This document shows positions 8,178 to 15,849 of a DNA stretch of 64,000 bases, in pieces (positions within the stretch are counted from its first letter, which is position 1; every line of letters begins with the position of its first letter). The DNA is from an uncultured Eubacteriales bacterium. GTDB lineage: Bacteria; Bacillota; Clostridia; Peptostreptococcales; Anaerovoracaceae. Below the pieces are notes generated by a model that was not told the origin of the DNA, did no database searches, and was given only the letters and a program-made list of their open reading frames with translations. The stretch covers positions 7,722 to 71,721 of the forward strand of contig UQOC01000004.1 in assembly GCA_900542565.1 (NCBI GenBank), in the 5' to 3' direction. The position numbers and the translations under genes were made by a program.

Positions 8178-8219
8178 ATGATAACATCTTTCTGACTTAA
8201 AGTCAATGACTTTAAGTCA
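8178..8219 (-). promoter_or_regulatory. Promoter and double-palindrome operator of the TetR operon
   Basis: On the minus strand TTGACT (8201-8206) and TATCAT (8178-8183) are 17 bp apart. The -35 box lies inside a perfect 13-bp inverted repeat (8193-8205 and 8207-8219) made of two TGACTT-N-AAGTCA palindromes separated by one base. This is a typical TetR operator placement. Confidence 0.75.
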
Positions 8220-8237
8220 TTTTGTTGAAAACTTTGC

Positions 8238-8288
8238 AAAAAAATAAGCAGTCGCAGATTTTGACAATTAATTTTGTCAAAGTCTGCG
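8238..8288 (-). terminator. Intrinsic terminator of the alarmone synthetase operon
   Basis: A 15-bp stem with one mismatch (8253-8267 with 8274-8288), followed on the minus strand after a short gap by seven T residues (8238-8244). Confidence 0.65.
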
Positions 8289-8297
8289 GCAGCCTCT

Positions 8298-8978
8298 TCA
8301 TTTATCATATACCGCACTCCGAAGATGGTCCATTCTTTCATCCAGTTCGGCGCTGATCTGGGCGCACCTGTAGAGCTCAGCCGCCATATCGTCTGTAAAT
8401 TCCAGATCTTTTTTGTAGCGGAGCTGGTGCTCCAGCGTGGCCCACGAATCCATGGCGATGGTCCGAAGCTGTATTTCCACTTTCATCCTCCGCTTTTCGT
8501 CAGCCAGGAATATCGGCACGGTGACGATAAGATGCAGACTTCTGTATCCATTTGGTTTCGGGTTTGCTATATAATCTTTCTTTTCAATAAGCGTTATATC
8601 ATCCTGGCTCAGCAGAGCATCGGCTACACGATAAACATCCTCCGTAAATGAGCATATGACTCTGACTCCCGCAATATCGTGGAGATTTTCTTCCATGGAT
8701 TCCACAGTCAGGGGCCAGTCGTTTTTTTCAAGTTTTTTCTGTATGCTGTCCAGCTTTTTAAGCCTTGTCTTGATATTGCTTATTGGATCCCGGTCATATT
8801 GAAGTGAAAATTCTTCATTGAGTACATTGAGTTTCGTCTCAACCTCCATCATGGCGCAGCGGTAATATGACATTATGCCGCGGAAGTTTTCCAAGATGGG
8901 TTTTGCCACATCTATTATGCCCTGGTTTACAATGGATTCAAGGCTCTGTTTTGTCTTGTTTTTCTTTATTCTGAACAT
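8298..8978 (-). CDS. Small alarmone synthetase (RelQ/YjbM-type GTP pyrophosphokinase)
   Basis: Single-domain (p)ppGpp synthetase that transfers pyrophosphate from ATP to GDP or GTP. Synthetase motifs are present: SNIKTRLKKLDSIQKKL for ATP binding, DIAGVRVICSF, the guanine-loop segment IANPKPNGYRSLH, and VEIQLRT followed by W and EH. There is no hydrolase or regulatory domain; 226 residues fit the RelQ class, which forms tetramers. It follows the PPC-domain gene by 20 bases and ends at a terminator. Confidence 0.93.
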   Translation of the reverse strand: MFRIKKNKTKQSLESIVNQGIIDVAKPILENFRGIMSYYRCAMMEVETKLNVLNEEFSLQYDRDPISNIKTRLKKLDSIQKKLEKNDWPLTVESMEENLHDIAGVRVICSFTEDVYRVADALLSQDDITLIEKKDYIANPKPNGYRSLHLIVTVPIFLADEKRRMKVEIQLRTIAMDSWATLEHQLRYKKDLEFTDDMAAELYRCAQISAELDERMDHLRSAVYDK

Positions 8979-8998
8979 CCGATCCGATGCCTTCCTTT

Positions 8999-9421
8999 CT
9001 ACAGGAATTTAAACAGGTTAAGGCCTATTTCGTCGCTGTACTGTCTTTCTACAGTACCATTGATGATGGTAATTACCATTTCGCATGTGGCGCTGACCAC
9101 AGCCCGATTCAGATGTCCGCCCCAGACCTTTCCCTCCGTATCTCCTATGCTCATGTGCAGATGTGAATAAAATTCTCCATTCATGGTGGTTATGGTCCCG
9201 GTCAGTGAGGTGATCTCAAAATCACCTTTAAAATTATTGGAATAATATTTTTTCTCCCCGGTCTTAAAGACTCCGGCGGTAACATCGCCCACAGCCCCAA
9301 GAGCGCTTATATGGGCCAGCTTAATATCTTCCTTGATGGCGATCTTCTTTATCTGCTCAAGGATTTCCTCGCCTTTGTCCATCCTGGCCACTATGTGGCC
9401 GCCAAATCTCCTGTAATCCAT
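8999..9421 (-). CDS. PPC (DUF296) domain protein
   Basis: Its 140 residues cover a whole PPC domain: the start GGHIVARMDKGEEI, the core SALGAVGDVTAGVF, and HLHMS followed by GGHL near the end, which carry the conserved His residues. Bacterial members form trimers and are often called predicted DNA-binding proteins with a PD1-like motif, although biochemical proof is sparse. AAGGAG precedes the ATG. It lies between a small helical gene and the alarmone synthetase in one minus-strand run. Confidence 0.85.
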   Translation of the reverse strand: MDYRRFGGHIVARMDKGEEILEQIKKIAIKEDIKLAHISALGAVGDVTAGVFKTGEKKYYSNNFKGDFEITSLTGTITTMNGEFYSHLHMSIGDTEGKVWGGHLNRAVVSATCEMVITIINGTVERQYSDEIGLNLFKFL

Positions 9422-9435
9422 TTTACTTCTCCTTT

Positions 9436-9764
9436 TTATTTTTTTACTTTTCTGTCGGGCAGCTGAGGGTACATTTCCCTTATCATTACCTGGAGTTTAT
9501 CCTTTTCTTCTAATATCGTCACCGGCACCAAGGGGACCGCTCCTGCCAGCCTCTCATCAGATGAGGTCAAATAGCTTATAAATTATCCAGCATATTTCTG
9601 TACATCATCTTGTTGCCCATATGCTGGCCGTAAGTGGCAGTCTTATTTTTTCCTGCTGCTTTCAGTTCTTCCATTTTGCTGAGAGAATCTTCGTAATTCT
9701 TCCAGACAAAATCCAGCATCTTCTCAAAAGCTTCAAGGCGCGCTGTCTTGTCCTCAATGATCAT
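9436..9764 (-). pseudogene. Small helical protein gene, probably split by a one-base deletion
   Basis: The first part starts at ATG 9764 behind GAAGGAG and encodes 62 mostly helical residues (LEAFEKMLDFVWKNYEDSL ... MMYRNMLDNL) ending at 9576. Five bases later another frame is open for 44 codons (SYLTSSDERLAGAVPLVPV ... MYPQLPDRKVKK) and stops at 9436, just before the ribosome binding site of the PPC gene, but has no good start. Restoring one A near 9575 would join both parts into about 107 residues with an unbroken helix. No family was recognised. The start overlaps the end of the GNAT gene. Confidence 0.5.
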
Positions 9765-9774
9765 CTTATCTCCT

Positions 9775-10434
9775 TCACTCATGGTCGGCCTCCTGCTGGC
9801 ATCCAAGCTGTCCCGGCAGCCTGAGCTTTTGTTTCGGCGGAAAACATTTGTCAAATCTGTCGACTTCTTCAGGATCTGTAATATAGCCCGGCGGATCCTC
9901 AAAACATCCGCTCACACCTTCCAGCGCCCCGTTTTCCAGTTCCTTCACGAGGAAATAGGGAAAGTCCTCTCCTTCCGGTGCTCCTGCATAGCGTATGCCC
10001 TTCTGAGCGCCGCTGACAAATCCAAATCTGCTGTAGTACTGGGGATTACCTGTTATCGTCACGATTTTAAACCCCATCCGGGCAGCTTTTTCCATGGTCA
10101 GCTCTATCAGGGCGCCGCCTATACCTGTGCCCTGATATTCCGGAAGAACGCTGACAGGGCCAAACACAGCAGTTTCTATCGCTCCGCCTCCGTCCTTTTG
10201 TATCTTTCCTCGGCTGTACATTATATGGCCCACGATCTTACTGCCGATTTCAGCCACATAGGTCAGTTCCGGCACAAAGTCCGGATCTTTTCTGAACCTG
10301 TGGAGCACATAATGCTCACAGCATCCCGGATTGTACACATTCCAGAAAGCTTCTCTGGTCACATATTCTGAAGCTCTCCTGTCCCTTTCTTCTTCAATCC
10401 TCAAATTCACTTTCATGTTCTCTGAAAAAATCAT
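9775..10434 (-). CDS. GNAT-family N-acetyltransferase
   Basis: The acetyl-CoA-binding motif VSVLPEYQGTGIGGALI (about residues 93-109) and the following YYSRFGFV are diagnostic of GNAT enzymes; the long C-terminal part resembles the YhbS-like group. The ATG at 10434 has AAGGGAG upstream; an internal ATG at 10416 is possible. The start lies inside the end of the AAA ATPase gene and the end overlaps the next small gene, so these genes are coupled. Acceptor unknown. Confidence 0.85.
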   Translation of the reverse strand: MIFSENMKVNLRIEEERDRRASEYVTREAFWNVYNPGCCEHYVLHRFRKDPDFVPELTYVAEIGSKIVGHIMYSRGKIQKDGGGAIETAVFGPVSVLPEYQGTGIGGALIELTMEKAARMGFKIVTITGNPQYYSRFGFVSGAQKGIRYAGAPEGEDFPYFLVKELENGALEGVSGCFEDPPGYITDPEEVDRFDKCFPPKQKLRLPGQLGCQQEADHE

Positions 10435-11254
10435 AATACTCCCTTATATTTGCGATCTGTGTCCACTTCTTTTCGGCGACGGGCGTCTCGTCCATATCGT
10501 AGACCTTCGCTCCTTCGATGGATGCAATGAAAGGCGAATGAGTTGCGATTATGAACTGCCCGCCGAAAAATCTGGCTGTGTCCCTTATATATTCTGCCAG
10601 CTCTTTCTGCCTTGCTGTGGAAAGGCTGTTTTCCGGCTCGTCCATCAGATACAGTCCCTCGCTCTCTGTTTTCTGCACAAAATATTTAAAAGCGCTTTCT
10701 CCGTTGGAATGTTCCCTGACATTATCCATCAGCCCCTTCCTCACATACCGTGATTGGGTGATGCGCCTTGTCAGGTTTACTTTTTTCAGCCGCTCATAGT
10801 CCTCCATGGTCTTAAAATGAAAATCCGAGTATTTGGCGTCCAGGTAGTCCTCGAACATTTCCTCCCGCCTCATATCTATGCCTTCGTTCATCATACGCAG
10901 GTTCAATACATAATCAAACACATCGTCACTGGTGATGACACGGCTTGCAGCAGGCGGGGCTTTGGAAAGCCTGTAGCTGCAGAGTTTTATATAATCATCA
11001 AAAAAACTGCTCCGGTTATACAGGGTGTCCCGCTCAAGTCCGAGGGCCTCTCCGATAACATTTAGGGCCGTGGTCTTTCCGCTGCCGTTACCCCCGCACA
11101 ATATGGTGACAGGTTCAAATGTCATGAAAGGCATTTCCAATTGTGAGAGTATCTTAAACGGATAAACGGTGTCATAACATGTCCGCTTAATATCTGTGAT
11201 GAAATGGTTTTCGGCCTGCTGGCCAGGAAAATTAAATTGCGATAGATACAGCAA
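10394..11254 (-). CDS. AAA-family ATPase (ABC/RecF-like, AAA_23 type)
   Basis: The Walker A motif GGNGSGKT (about residues 54-61) follows a strand MTFEPVTILCG. The Walker B/ABC-type signature region is LYLMDEPENSLS, then ATHSPFIASI as H-loop. The 286 residues have only a short helical insert instead of a long coiled coil. Such stand-alone proteins predict nucleotide-state-dependent DNA or repair functions, or a defence role, but nothing nearby settles this. First gene of the minus-strand run down to the alarmone synthetase. Confidence 0.82.
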   Translation of the reverse strand: MLYLSQFNFPGQQAENHFITDIKRTCYDTVYPFKILSQLEMPFMTFEPVTILCGGNGSGKTTALNVIGEALGLERDTLYNRSSFFDDYIKLCSYRLSKAPPAASRVITSDDVFDYVLNLRMMNEGIDMRREEMFEDYLDAKYSDFHFKTMEDYERLKKVNLTRRITQSRYVRKGLMDNVREHSNGESAFKYFVQKTESEGLYLMDEPENSLSTARQKELAEYIRDTARFFGGQFIIATHSPFIASIEGAKVYDMDETPVAEKKWTQIANIREYYDFFREHESEFED

Positions 11255-11387
11255 TGGCAGCGTCTCCTATCCTATCCGGTCTGTGCTGTTTTAATTATAC
11301 CACGGTCCGCCGCATCAGTTCAATGGCGTAATATTCTTATATGCGCTTTAGCGGCGGCTAGGCCCCTGCTCCGCAACAAATATGATA

Positions 11388-11427
11388 TTGACTTGCAGCT
11401 CTTTACTATGATAAAATTGTATACGAT
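11388..11427 (+). promoter_or_regulatory. Promoter with GntR-type operator upstream of the FadR-family gene
   Basis: TTGACT (11388-11393) and TAAAAT (11412-11417) with an 18-bp spacer. ATTGTATACGAT (11416-11427) overlaps the start region and closely resembles the TTGTATACAA-type sites bound by FadR/VanR-subfamily GntR regulators, so autoregulation is likely. Confidence 0.5.
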
Positions 11428-11499
11428 CAAGGGGTTTGCGGGAGTCATTTTCGGGGGAAGCCTGCCCAGGCGGGCATGTCTAAGGAGGCTGCACAGACC

Positions 11500-12159
11500 A
11501 TGATAAAACTCGATTTTCTCAGCAACGACTACAAGGAGCGCAAAACTCCCGCCCAGATAGTGGAGGAAGCCATCGCTGTTGATATCATAACCGGCAAGAT
11601 TCCCTCAGGAAAAAGGCTTAACGAGACAACTCTATGTGAGCGCTTTGCCATGAGCCGCACTCCTATCAGAGAAATTCTGCGCCGTATCGAAGGCAGCGGT
11701 CTGGCCCGCTCTGTACCCAACAGAGGCGTTTTTGCAGTAGGTCTTACAAGCACAGATATTGATGACTATTTTTATCTTAAAAGTATTCTTGAAGTACAAT
11801 GTACAAGATGGGCAATAGAAAGAATAGACAAGGAGCTCATGGAGCTCCTTGAAGAAACATTTGACTTTATGCAGTTCTATACCATGAGCAACGATCTGCC
11901 CAAGATACTGAGGATAAACGATGGTTTTGATGCCATCATATACAATGCTTCCCAGAACAAAGAGATAGAAAAGCGTCTTGCCAGATACAGTTTCATCCTC
12001 AAACATGCTACTGCAGATGTTACCTATCCCCTCAACTACCTTCCGACTGTCCTTGAGGAACACCGGGCCATATTTGAAGCTTTCAAAGCCAAGGACCCGG
12101 ACGCAGGGGCCGAAGCTGCCCAAATACACATGTACAAGACCATGCTCCGCCGCAAATAG
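11500..12159 (+). CDS. GntR-family regulator, FadR subfamily (FCD domain)
   Basis: The N-terminal winged helix is standard (IVEEAIAVDIITGKIPSGKR, LNETTLCERFAMSRTPIREI). The C-terminal all-helical FCD domain binds metal-chelated organic acids in the family. ATG 11500 was chosen because AAGGAGG lies 11 bases before it; an ATG at 11476 precedes the ribosome binding site. No metabolic operon follows: the gene stands alone and converges on mntP, so it may act on distant genes. A GC-rich hairpin (about 12159-12190) follows but lacks a T-run. Confidence 0.88.
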   Translation: MIKLDFLSNDYKERKTPAQIVEEAIAVDIITGKIPSGKRLNETTLCERFAMSRTPIREILRRIEGSGLARSVPNRGVFAVGLTSTDIDDYFYLKSILEVQCTRWAIERIDKELMELLEETFDFMQFYTMSNDLPKILRINDGFDAIIYNASQNKEIEKRLARYSFILKHATADVTYPLNYLPTVLEEHRAIFEAFKAKDPDAGAEAAQIHMYKTMLRRK

Positions 12160-12224
12160 CCGGGGCTCCAGTGGTCACCGGAGCGCCCGGACCGCCGGTG
12201 AAGCCAGGACTTTATCCGTATGGC

Positions 12225-12797
12225 CTAAAGCACGCCCAGGTGCTCAAGCAGGATCTTTGTGCCGATTATGATAAGGATAAGGCCTCCGGCCACGGAAGCC
12301 TTGTTTTTATATTTTGAACCGAACTTCTTTCCTATGACAACTCCGGCAGAAGCGAGCACAAATGTAGTAACGCCGATGAGCAGTGCCGCCGGGCCGATGT
12401 CAACGCCAAGGAAAGCCATGGATATTCCCACGGCAAGAGCGTCTATGCTGGTGGCCACCGCCAGCAGCAAAATCTCTTTCAGATTGAGCTTATTCTCGTA
12501 GACATCGCAGCTTTCCGGGTCGTCCTCTTTGAAAACATCCACTATCATCTTTCCGCCTATGAAAAGCAGCAGGACGAAAGCGATCCAGTGATCCACCGAA
12601 ACTATGTATTCCTCAAACTGTTTTCCCAGAAAATATCCTATGGCCGGCATCAGCGCCTGAAATCCGCCGAAAAACAGACCTATTGTCAGAACATTTTTCA
12701 AAGTCGCCCGTCTCATGGAAAGCCCCTTGCATATAGCCGCAGCAAACGCATCCATGGAAAGGCCCACGCCGACCATAAAAACCTCAAAAAAACCCAT
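12225..12797 (-). CDS. mntP: Manganese efflux pump MntP
   Basis: 190 residues with six hydrophobic segments in two halves. Each half carries the conserved Asp-containing motif of the family: [16 protein letters not shown] in the first and [15 protein letters not shown] in the second. MntP exports Mn(II) across the cytoplasmic membrane. The start at 12797 has AGGAGGG upstream and begins right at the first helix. Unlike many mntP genes, no yybP-ykoY Mn riboswitch can be recognised in the short leader. Confidence 0.93.
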   Translation of the reverse strand: MGFFEVFMVGVGLSMDAFAAAICKGLSMRRATLKNVLTIGLFFGGFQALMPAIGYFLGKQFEEYIVSVDHWIAFVLLLFIGGKMIVDVFKEDDPESCDVYENKLNLKEILLLAVATSIDALAVGISMAFLGVDIGPAALLIGVTTFVLASAGVVIGKKFGSKYKNKASVAGGLILIIIGTKILLEHLGVL

Positions 12798-12841
12798 ATG
12801 CCCTCCTGTTGTGTTTATCGATAATGTGCAAATACCATACC

Positions 12842-12870
12842 ATTGTACAACATATGATGGTATCATTCAA
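12842..12870 (-). promoter_or_regulatory. Promoter of mntP
   Basis: On the minus strand TTGAAT (12865-12870) and TACAAT (12842-12847) are spaced by 17 bp. The spacer and flank contain the partial inverted repeat ATACCAT/ATGGTAT, a possible operator. Confidence 0.55.
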
Positions 12871-12897
12871 CAACATTCGAGGGCATTGAATGGTTTT

Positions 12898-13548
12898 TTA
12901 CAGATATTTTTTTAGGATCGGATATAGCTTTTCGGAGCTTATCACATAGCTGGTGTGGGTCTCGCCGGGCAATATCTCAAGTATGCTCCCTGGAATGGAC
13001 CGGGCGATCTTTTTGGTGTGGGAAGTCCTGATGGCATCGTGCTCTCCGGCAAGGATCACCGTCGGAATCTTTATCTTTTGGAGCTCCCTCGCCTTTATAT
13101 GAGGCTCTTTGAACATCATCCTGTAGACCTTGTCTCTGTGGATGGCCTCCTTGATCATTGCCGGAAACAGAGTAAGCTTCATACCTGTCGGATAAAGGTC
13201 CGCGCCGCTTGAGATCAGCTTGGACAACAGGTCAGGCTCTTTCATGGCTATCATCAGGCCGATGACCCCGCCGTCGCTGAACCCGTAAAGTATCGGCTTG
13301 TGGATGTCCAGTTTTTTGATAAACTGGATCATATCGTCGCACATGAGATCATAGGAAATCCTTTCCGTGTTCTCGCTCTGACCGTGGCAGCGGCTGTCCA
13401 CCGCATATACCGTATGATCTTTTGCAAGGCTCGGTATCAGCACATCGAAGATCTCATGGGTCTCGCTGTTTCCGTGGACAAGGATGATGGCAGGCCCCTG
13501 CCCCCATACTTCGTAATAAAGCTCCGCTCCGTTTACTCTTATCTTCAT
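12898..13548 (-). CDS. Alpha/beta-fold hydrolase
   Basis: Serine hydrolase with the triad visible as Ser in GFSDGG (nucleophile elbow, about residue 92), Asp in AGEHDAI and His in ETHTSYV. The oxyanion-loop motif LVHGNSETHEIF is near the N-terminus. At 216 residues it is compact, with a short lid. Substrate unknown; relatives include non-haem peroxidase-like and esterase members. It has its own promoter about 100 bases upstream and a GC-rich hairpin in the leader. Confidence 0.88.
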   Translation of the reverse strand: MKIRVNGAELYYEVWGQGPAIILVHGNSETHEIFDVLIPSLAKDHTVYAVDSRCHGQSENTERISYDLMCDDMIQFIKKLDIHKPILYGFSDGGVIGLMIAMKEPDLLSKLISSGADLYPTGMKLTLFPAMIKEAIHRDKVYRMMFKEPHIKARELQKIKIPTVILAGEHDAIRTSHTKKIARSIPGSILEILPGETHTSYVISSEKLYPILKKYL

Positions 13549-13643
13549 GTTTCTCAGGTCGGGCGGCCTGATGAGGACAGCCGCCCTTTCCTCCGTTGTG
13601 GGATATTGTCGTTGCGGGCTTGCGCCCGGGGTCGGTTGATAAT

Positions 13644-13672
13644 ATTTTACAGCAGCGGGATGGATGGTTCAA
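13644..13672 (-). promoter_or_regulatory. Promoter of the alpha/beta hydrolase gene
   Basis: On the minus strand TTGAAC (13667-13672) and TAAAAT (13644-13649) are 17 bp apart. The leader contains a GGGCGGC/GCCGCCC hairpin close to the start codon. Confidence 0.5.
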
Positions 13673-13720
13673 GGGGTAGTTTTGGGAGGGCTGGCTTATA
13701 TTTGGTAACACATAAACTTG

Positions 13721-13762
13721 AAAAGGCCCCGGATAAAGCGTTTTGCTTTTCCGAGGCCTTTT
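13721..13762. terminator. Intrinsic terminator of the surface-protein locus
   Basis: AAAAGGCC...GGCCTTTT stem with additional CGG/CCG pairs (13721-13733 with 13750-13762). A- and T-runs lie on both sides, so it works in both directions and ends the cohesin gene. Confidence 0.75.
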
Positions 13763-13775
13763 CTATACTTTACAT

Positions 13776-15488
13776 TTAATTATTGTTTTTCCTTTTAGCT
13801 GCCAGCACCGCAAAGGCTCCCATGCAGGATAGCATGATCGTCAATGGTATCCAAAGGTCATTATTATCTGAAGTCTTTGGGGTCTGTTCGTCTGCTGTCT
13901 TTGGGATCACGGTATCTGCTAATGATATCTCATTGTTCCCATCTATGTCACTGTAAAGCTTTCCACATTTGGTACAGGTGTAATACTCGGTATTGCCTTG
14001 CTCTTGGGCGGTTGGCTCTTTGGCTTCTACTTTTACCATGTTGTGGGTATGAGTCAGTTTTGGCGTTACTGTTCCGTCAGCGATTTTAAGTCCGCAGTCT
14101 CTGCACCACACATCGCCTGTATAGCCTTCTTTGTCTTCTGTTGCGGCTATATATCCGCGGATCTCGGTATTGACATGGTTATCGCTGTCTATCGCACCGT
14201 ATTCTGTTCCGCAAACGCTGCACTCGGCCTTGGAAACACAGGTTGCCTCGCCACCTTTATGTTTTTCAGTATCAAAGATTGCACCGCAAGCACATGTATG
14301 CCAGTGATTTTCGGTGTCGGATTCCCATTTATTGTCTGCATCCACATGGACGCCGGTTGCCGGCAATACTTTGCCATCAGCTATCTTGGTGCCGCAGCCC
14401 AGGCAATATGTATCCCCGCTGTAGCCGTCCTGAACACATGTAGCTGCGACGGCACCGCGTATTTCCGTACCGCCGTCATGGTTTTCCGCATCAACCGGAA
14501 TCGTGATGGATTCTATTGTTATGCTGCAAGCTTCGTCGGCATAATATATGCCTGCGCATTTATCACTTGCACATGTCCAATATCCGGCGGTTCCTGTCGA
14601 GTGGCAGGTGGCCGCCACCTCAGGGTGGAAAGTAACCCCTGTGTGGGTATGCTCCAGTACCGGAATCTCTGTATTTTCGTTGCGTGTAAATCCGCAGACG
14701 GTACATTCTTCATGTTGAAGGCCGGTCTCATCTTCTGTTGCAGGCTTGTCTATCTTCCATGTGAATGTGTGCGAAGCTCTGGTGCTTTCAATGATCATGC
14801 CACACCCATCGTTAACGCATACTTTCCAGTGCTCATCATTGCCGCTTGTCCATTCATCTGCCGGAAGATGTCCCAAAGCCGTTAATACAAGAGCTTCTTC
14901 TGTGGTCTCGTTTTTGTTTTCGTCAAACAGCTTATGGCATACAGAACATTCATAATATGCAGCTTTGCCCTCTGCCTCACATTTGGCTGGTACTTCCGGG
15001 ATGAGATCGCCGTATATATGCTCACTGCATGAAACATTTACCGTTGCGGTCAGACTTGTTTCAGGTGAGACATCGGTGTTCTCCTCGTTTTGCAGCTGCG
15101 GTTCGATCACTATATCCATTGAACCGGCATCTGCCGCATCCTCTTTGGCTCTGAGTGTCAGAGAGAAAATGTCGCCGTTGATGTCCCGTGCAGTAGCGTA
15201 GTTGAATACACCGTGCATCCTTTCGGTATTGAAATCCTGGATCAACGGATTGTCTACCAGCCATTGTCCTGATACAACCTCAAATACATCTGTATCGAGA
15301 TTAAAAGCGAGCGCGCCGGCTTTGATAGGTTCTAATCCACTGACAGATACGGTGATAGTGAACATGTCTCCCATCTTCACATCATCGGCAGATTTTGTGA
15401 CGACTATCTGAGCTTCATCTGCAAAAGCAACGCTGAAAGAAGCAAAGACCATAGTCAGGCACAAAATGATCGCAGTTATTTTTTTCAT
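13776..15488 (-). CDS. Wall-anchored surface protein with N-terminal cohesin-type domain and Cys-rich repeats
   Basis: Signal peptide (1-23, ending FADEA), then a domain of about 125 residues with the cohesin pattern: GDMFTITVSVSGL, AGALAFNLDTDVFEVVSG, GDIFSLTLRAK. The middle holds six to eight tandem modules of about 45-60 residues with paired CxxC motifs (YECSVCHKLF, YCLGCGTKIADG, WCRDCGLKIADG, YTCTKCGKLY). The end is a sortase-type signal: TPKTSDN, a hydrophobic span (WIPLTIMLSCMGAFAVLAA) and KRKNNN. It should therefore be anchored outside as a scaffold. Two neighbouring LRR proteins end in dockerins, the known partners of cohesins. The cohesin call is by fold pattern, not by search. Confidence 0.8.
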   Translation of the reverse strand: MKKITAIILCLTMVFASFSVAFADEAQIVVTKSADDVKMGDMFTITVSVSGLEPIKAGALAFNLDTDVFEVVSGQWLVDNPLIQDFNTERMHGVFNYATARDINGDIFSLTLRAKEDAADAGSMDIVIEPQLQNEENTDVSPETSLTATVNVSCSEHIYGDLIPEVPAKCEAEGKAAYYECSVCHKLFDENKNETTEEALVLTALGHLPADEWTSGNDEHWKVCVNDGCGMIIESTRASHTFTWKIDKPATEDETGLQHEECTVCGFTRNENTEIPVLEHTHTGVTFHPEVAATCHSTGTAGYWTCASDKCAGIYYADEACSITIESITIPVDAENHDGGTEIRGAVAATCVQDGYSGDTYCLGCGTKIADGKVLPATGVHVDADNKWESDTENHWHTCACGAIFDTEKHKGGEATCVSKAECSVCGTEYGAIDSDNHVNTEIRGYIAATEDKEGYTGDVWCRDCGLKIADGTVTPKLTHTHNMVKVEAKEPTAQEQGNTEYYTCTKCGKLYSDIDGNNEISLADTVIPKTADEQTPKTSDNNDLWIPLTIMLSCMGAFAVLAAKRKNNN

Positions 15489-15533
15489 TAGTTCACCTCA
15501 TTTCGTTTGATTATATTGAAAGATATATGAAAT

Positions 15534-15830
15534 TTATTCTTCCCACATCTTTTGACAATACGGACACTCATCCGCGCTTGTTGCATATATTTCATCCAAT
15601 ATTTTTTTGATCTGAGCATGAAAAAGTCTATAATCATTATCTTTCGGATGTTCTTTTTTCAGTATACTTGTCGCCTGCGCATATATCTCCTGCTCATCAA
15701 TAACAAAATTCCTATACAGAAAATCACTGTGCATTTCGCATCTACCGATCACATTCAATCGCAGCAATATTTCTTCTGCCAAGTCGTGATAATATTCTTC
15801 TTTAGCCATCCAGTCTTTACTCGCACTCAC
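15534..15830 (-). CDS. Small hypothetical protein with C-terminal CPYC motif
   Basis: 98 residues, acidic and helical (KEEYYHDLAEEILLRLNVIG), ending in ECPYCQKMWEE. The GTG start at 15830 is fixed by a perfect AAGGAGGTGA eight bases upstream. No signal peptide is seen, so it is probably cytosolic although it sits between two surface-protein genes (19 bases after the LRR gene and 45 before the cohesin gene). No family was recognised; the CPYC could bind metal or be redox active. Confidence 0.65.
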   Translation of the reverse strand: MSASKDWMAKEEYYHDLAEEILLRLNVIGRCEMHSDFLYRNFVIDEQEIYAQATSILKKEHPKDNDYRLFHAQIKKILDEIYATSADECPYCQKMWEE

Positions 15831-15849
15831 TTAAATCACCTCCTTCTTT

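Noticed and set aside
12159..12200. Terminator after the GntR gene
   Set aside because: A GC-rich hairpin can be drawn but there is no T-run on either strand, so it is only mentioned with the gene.
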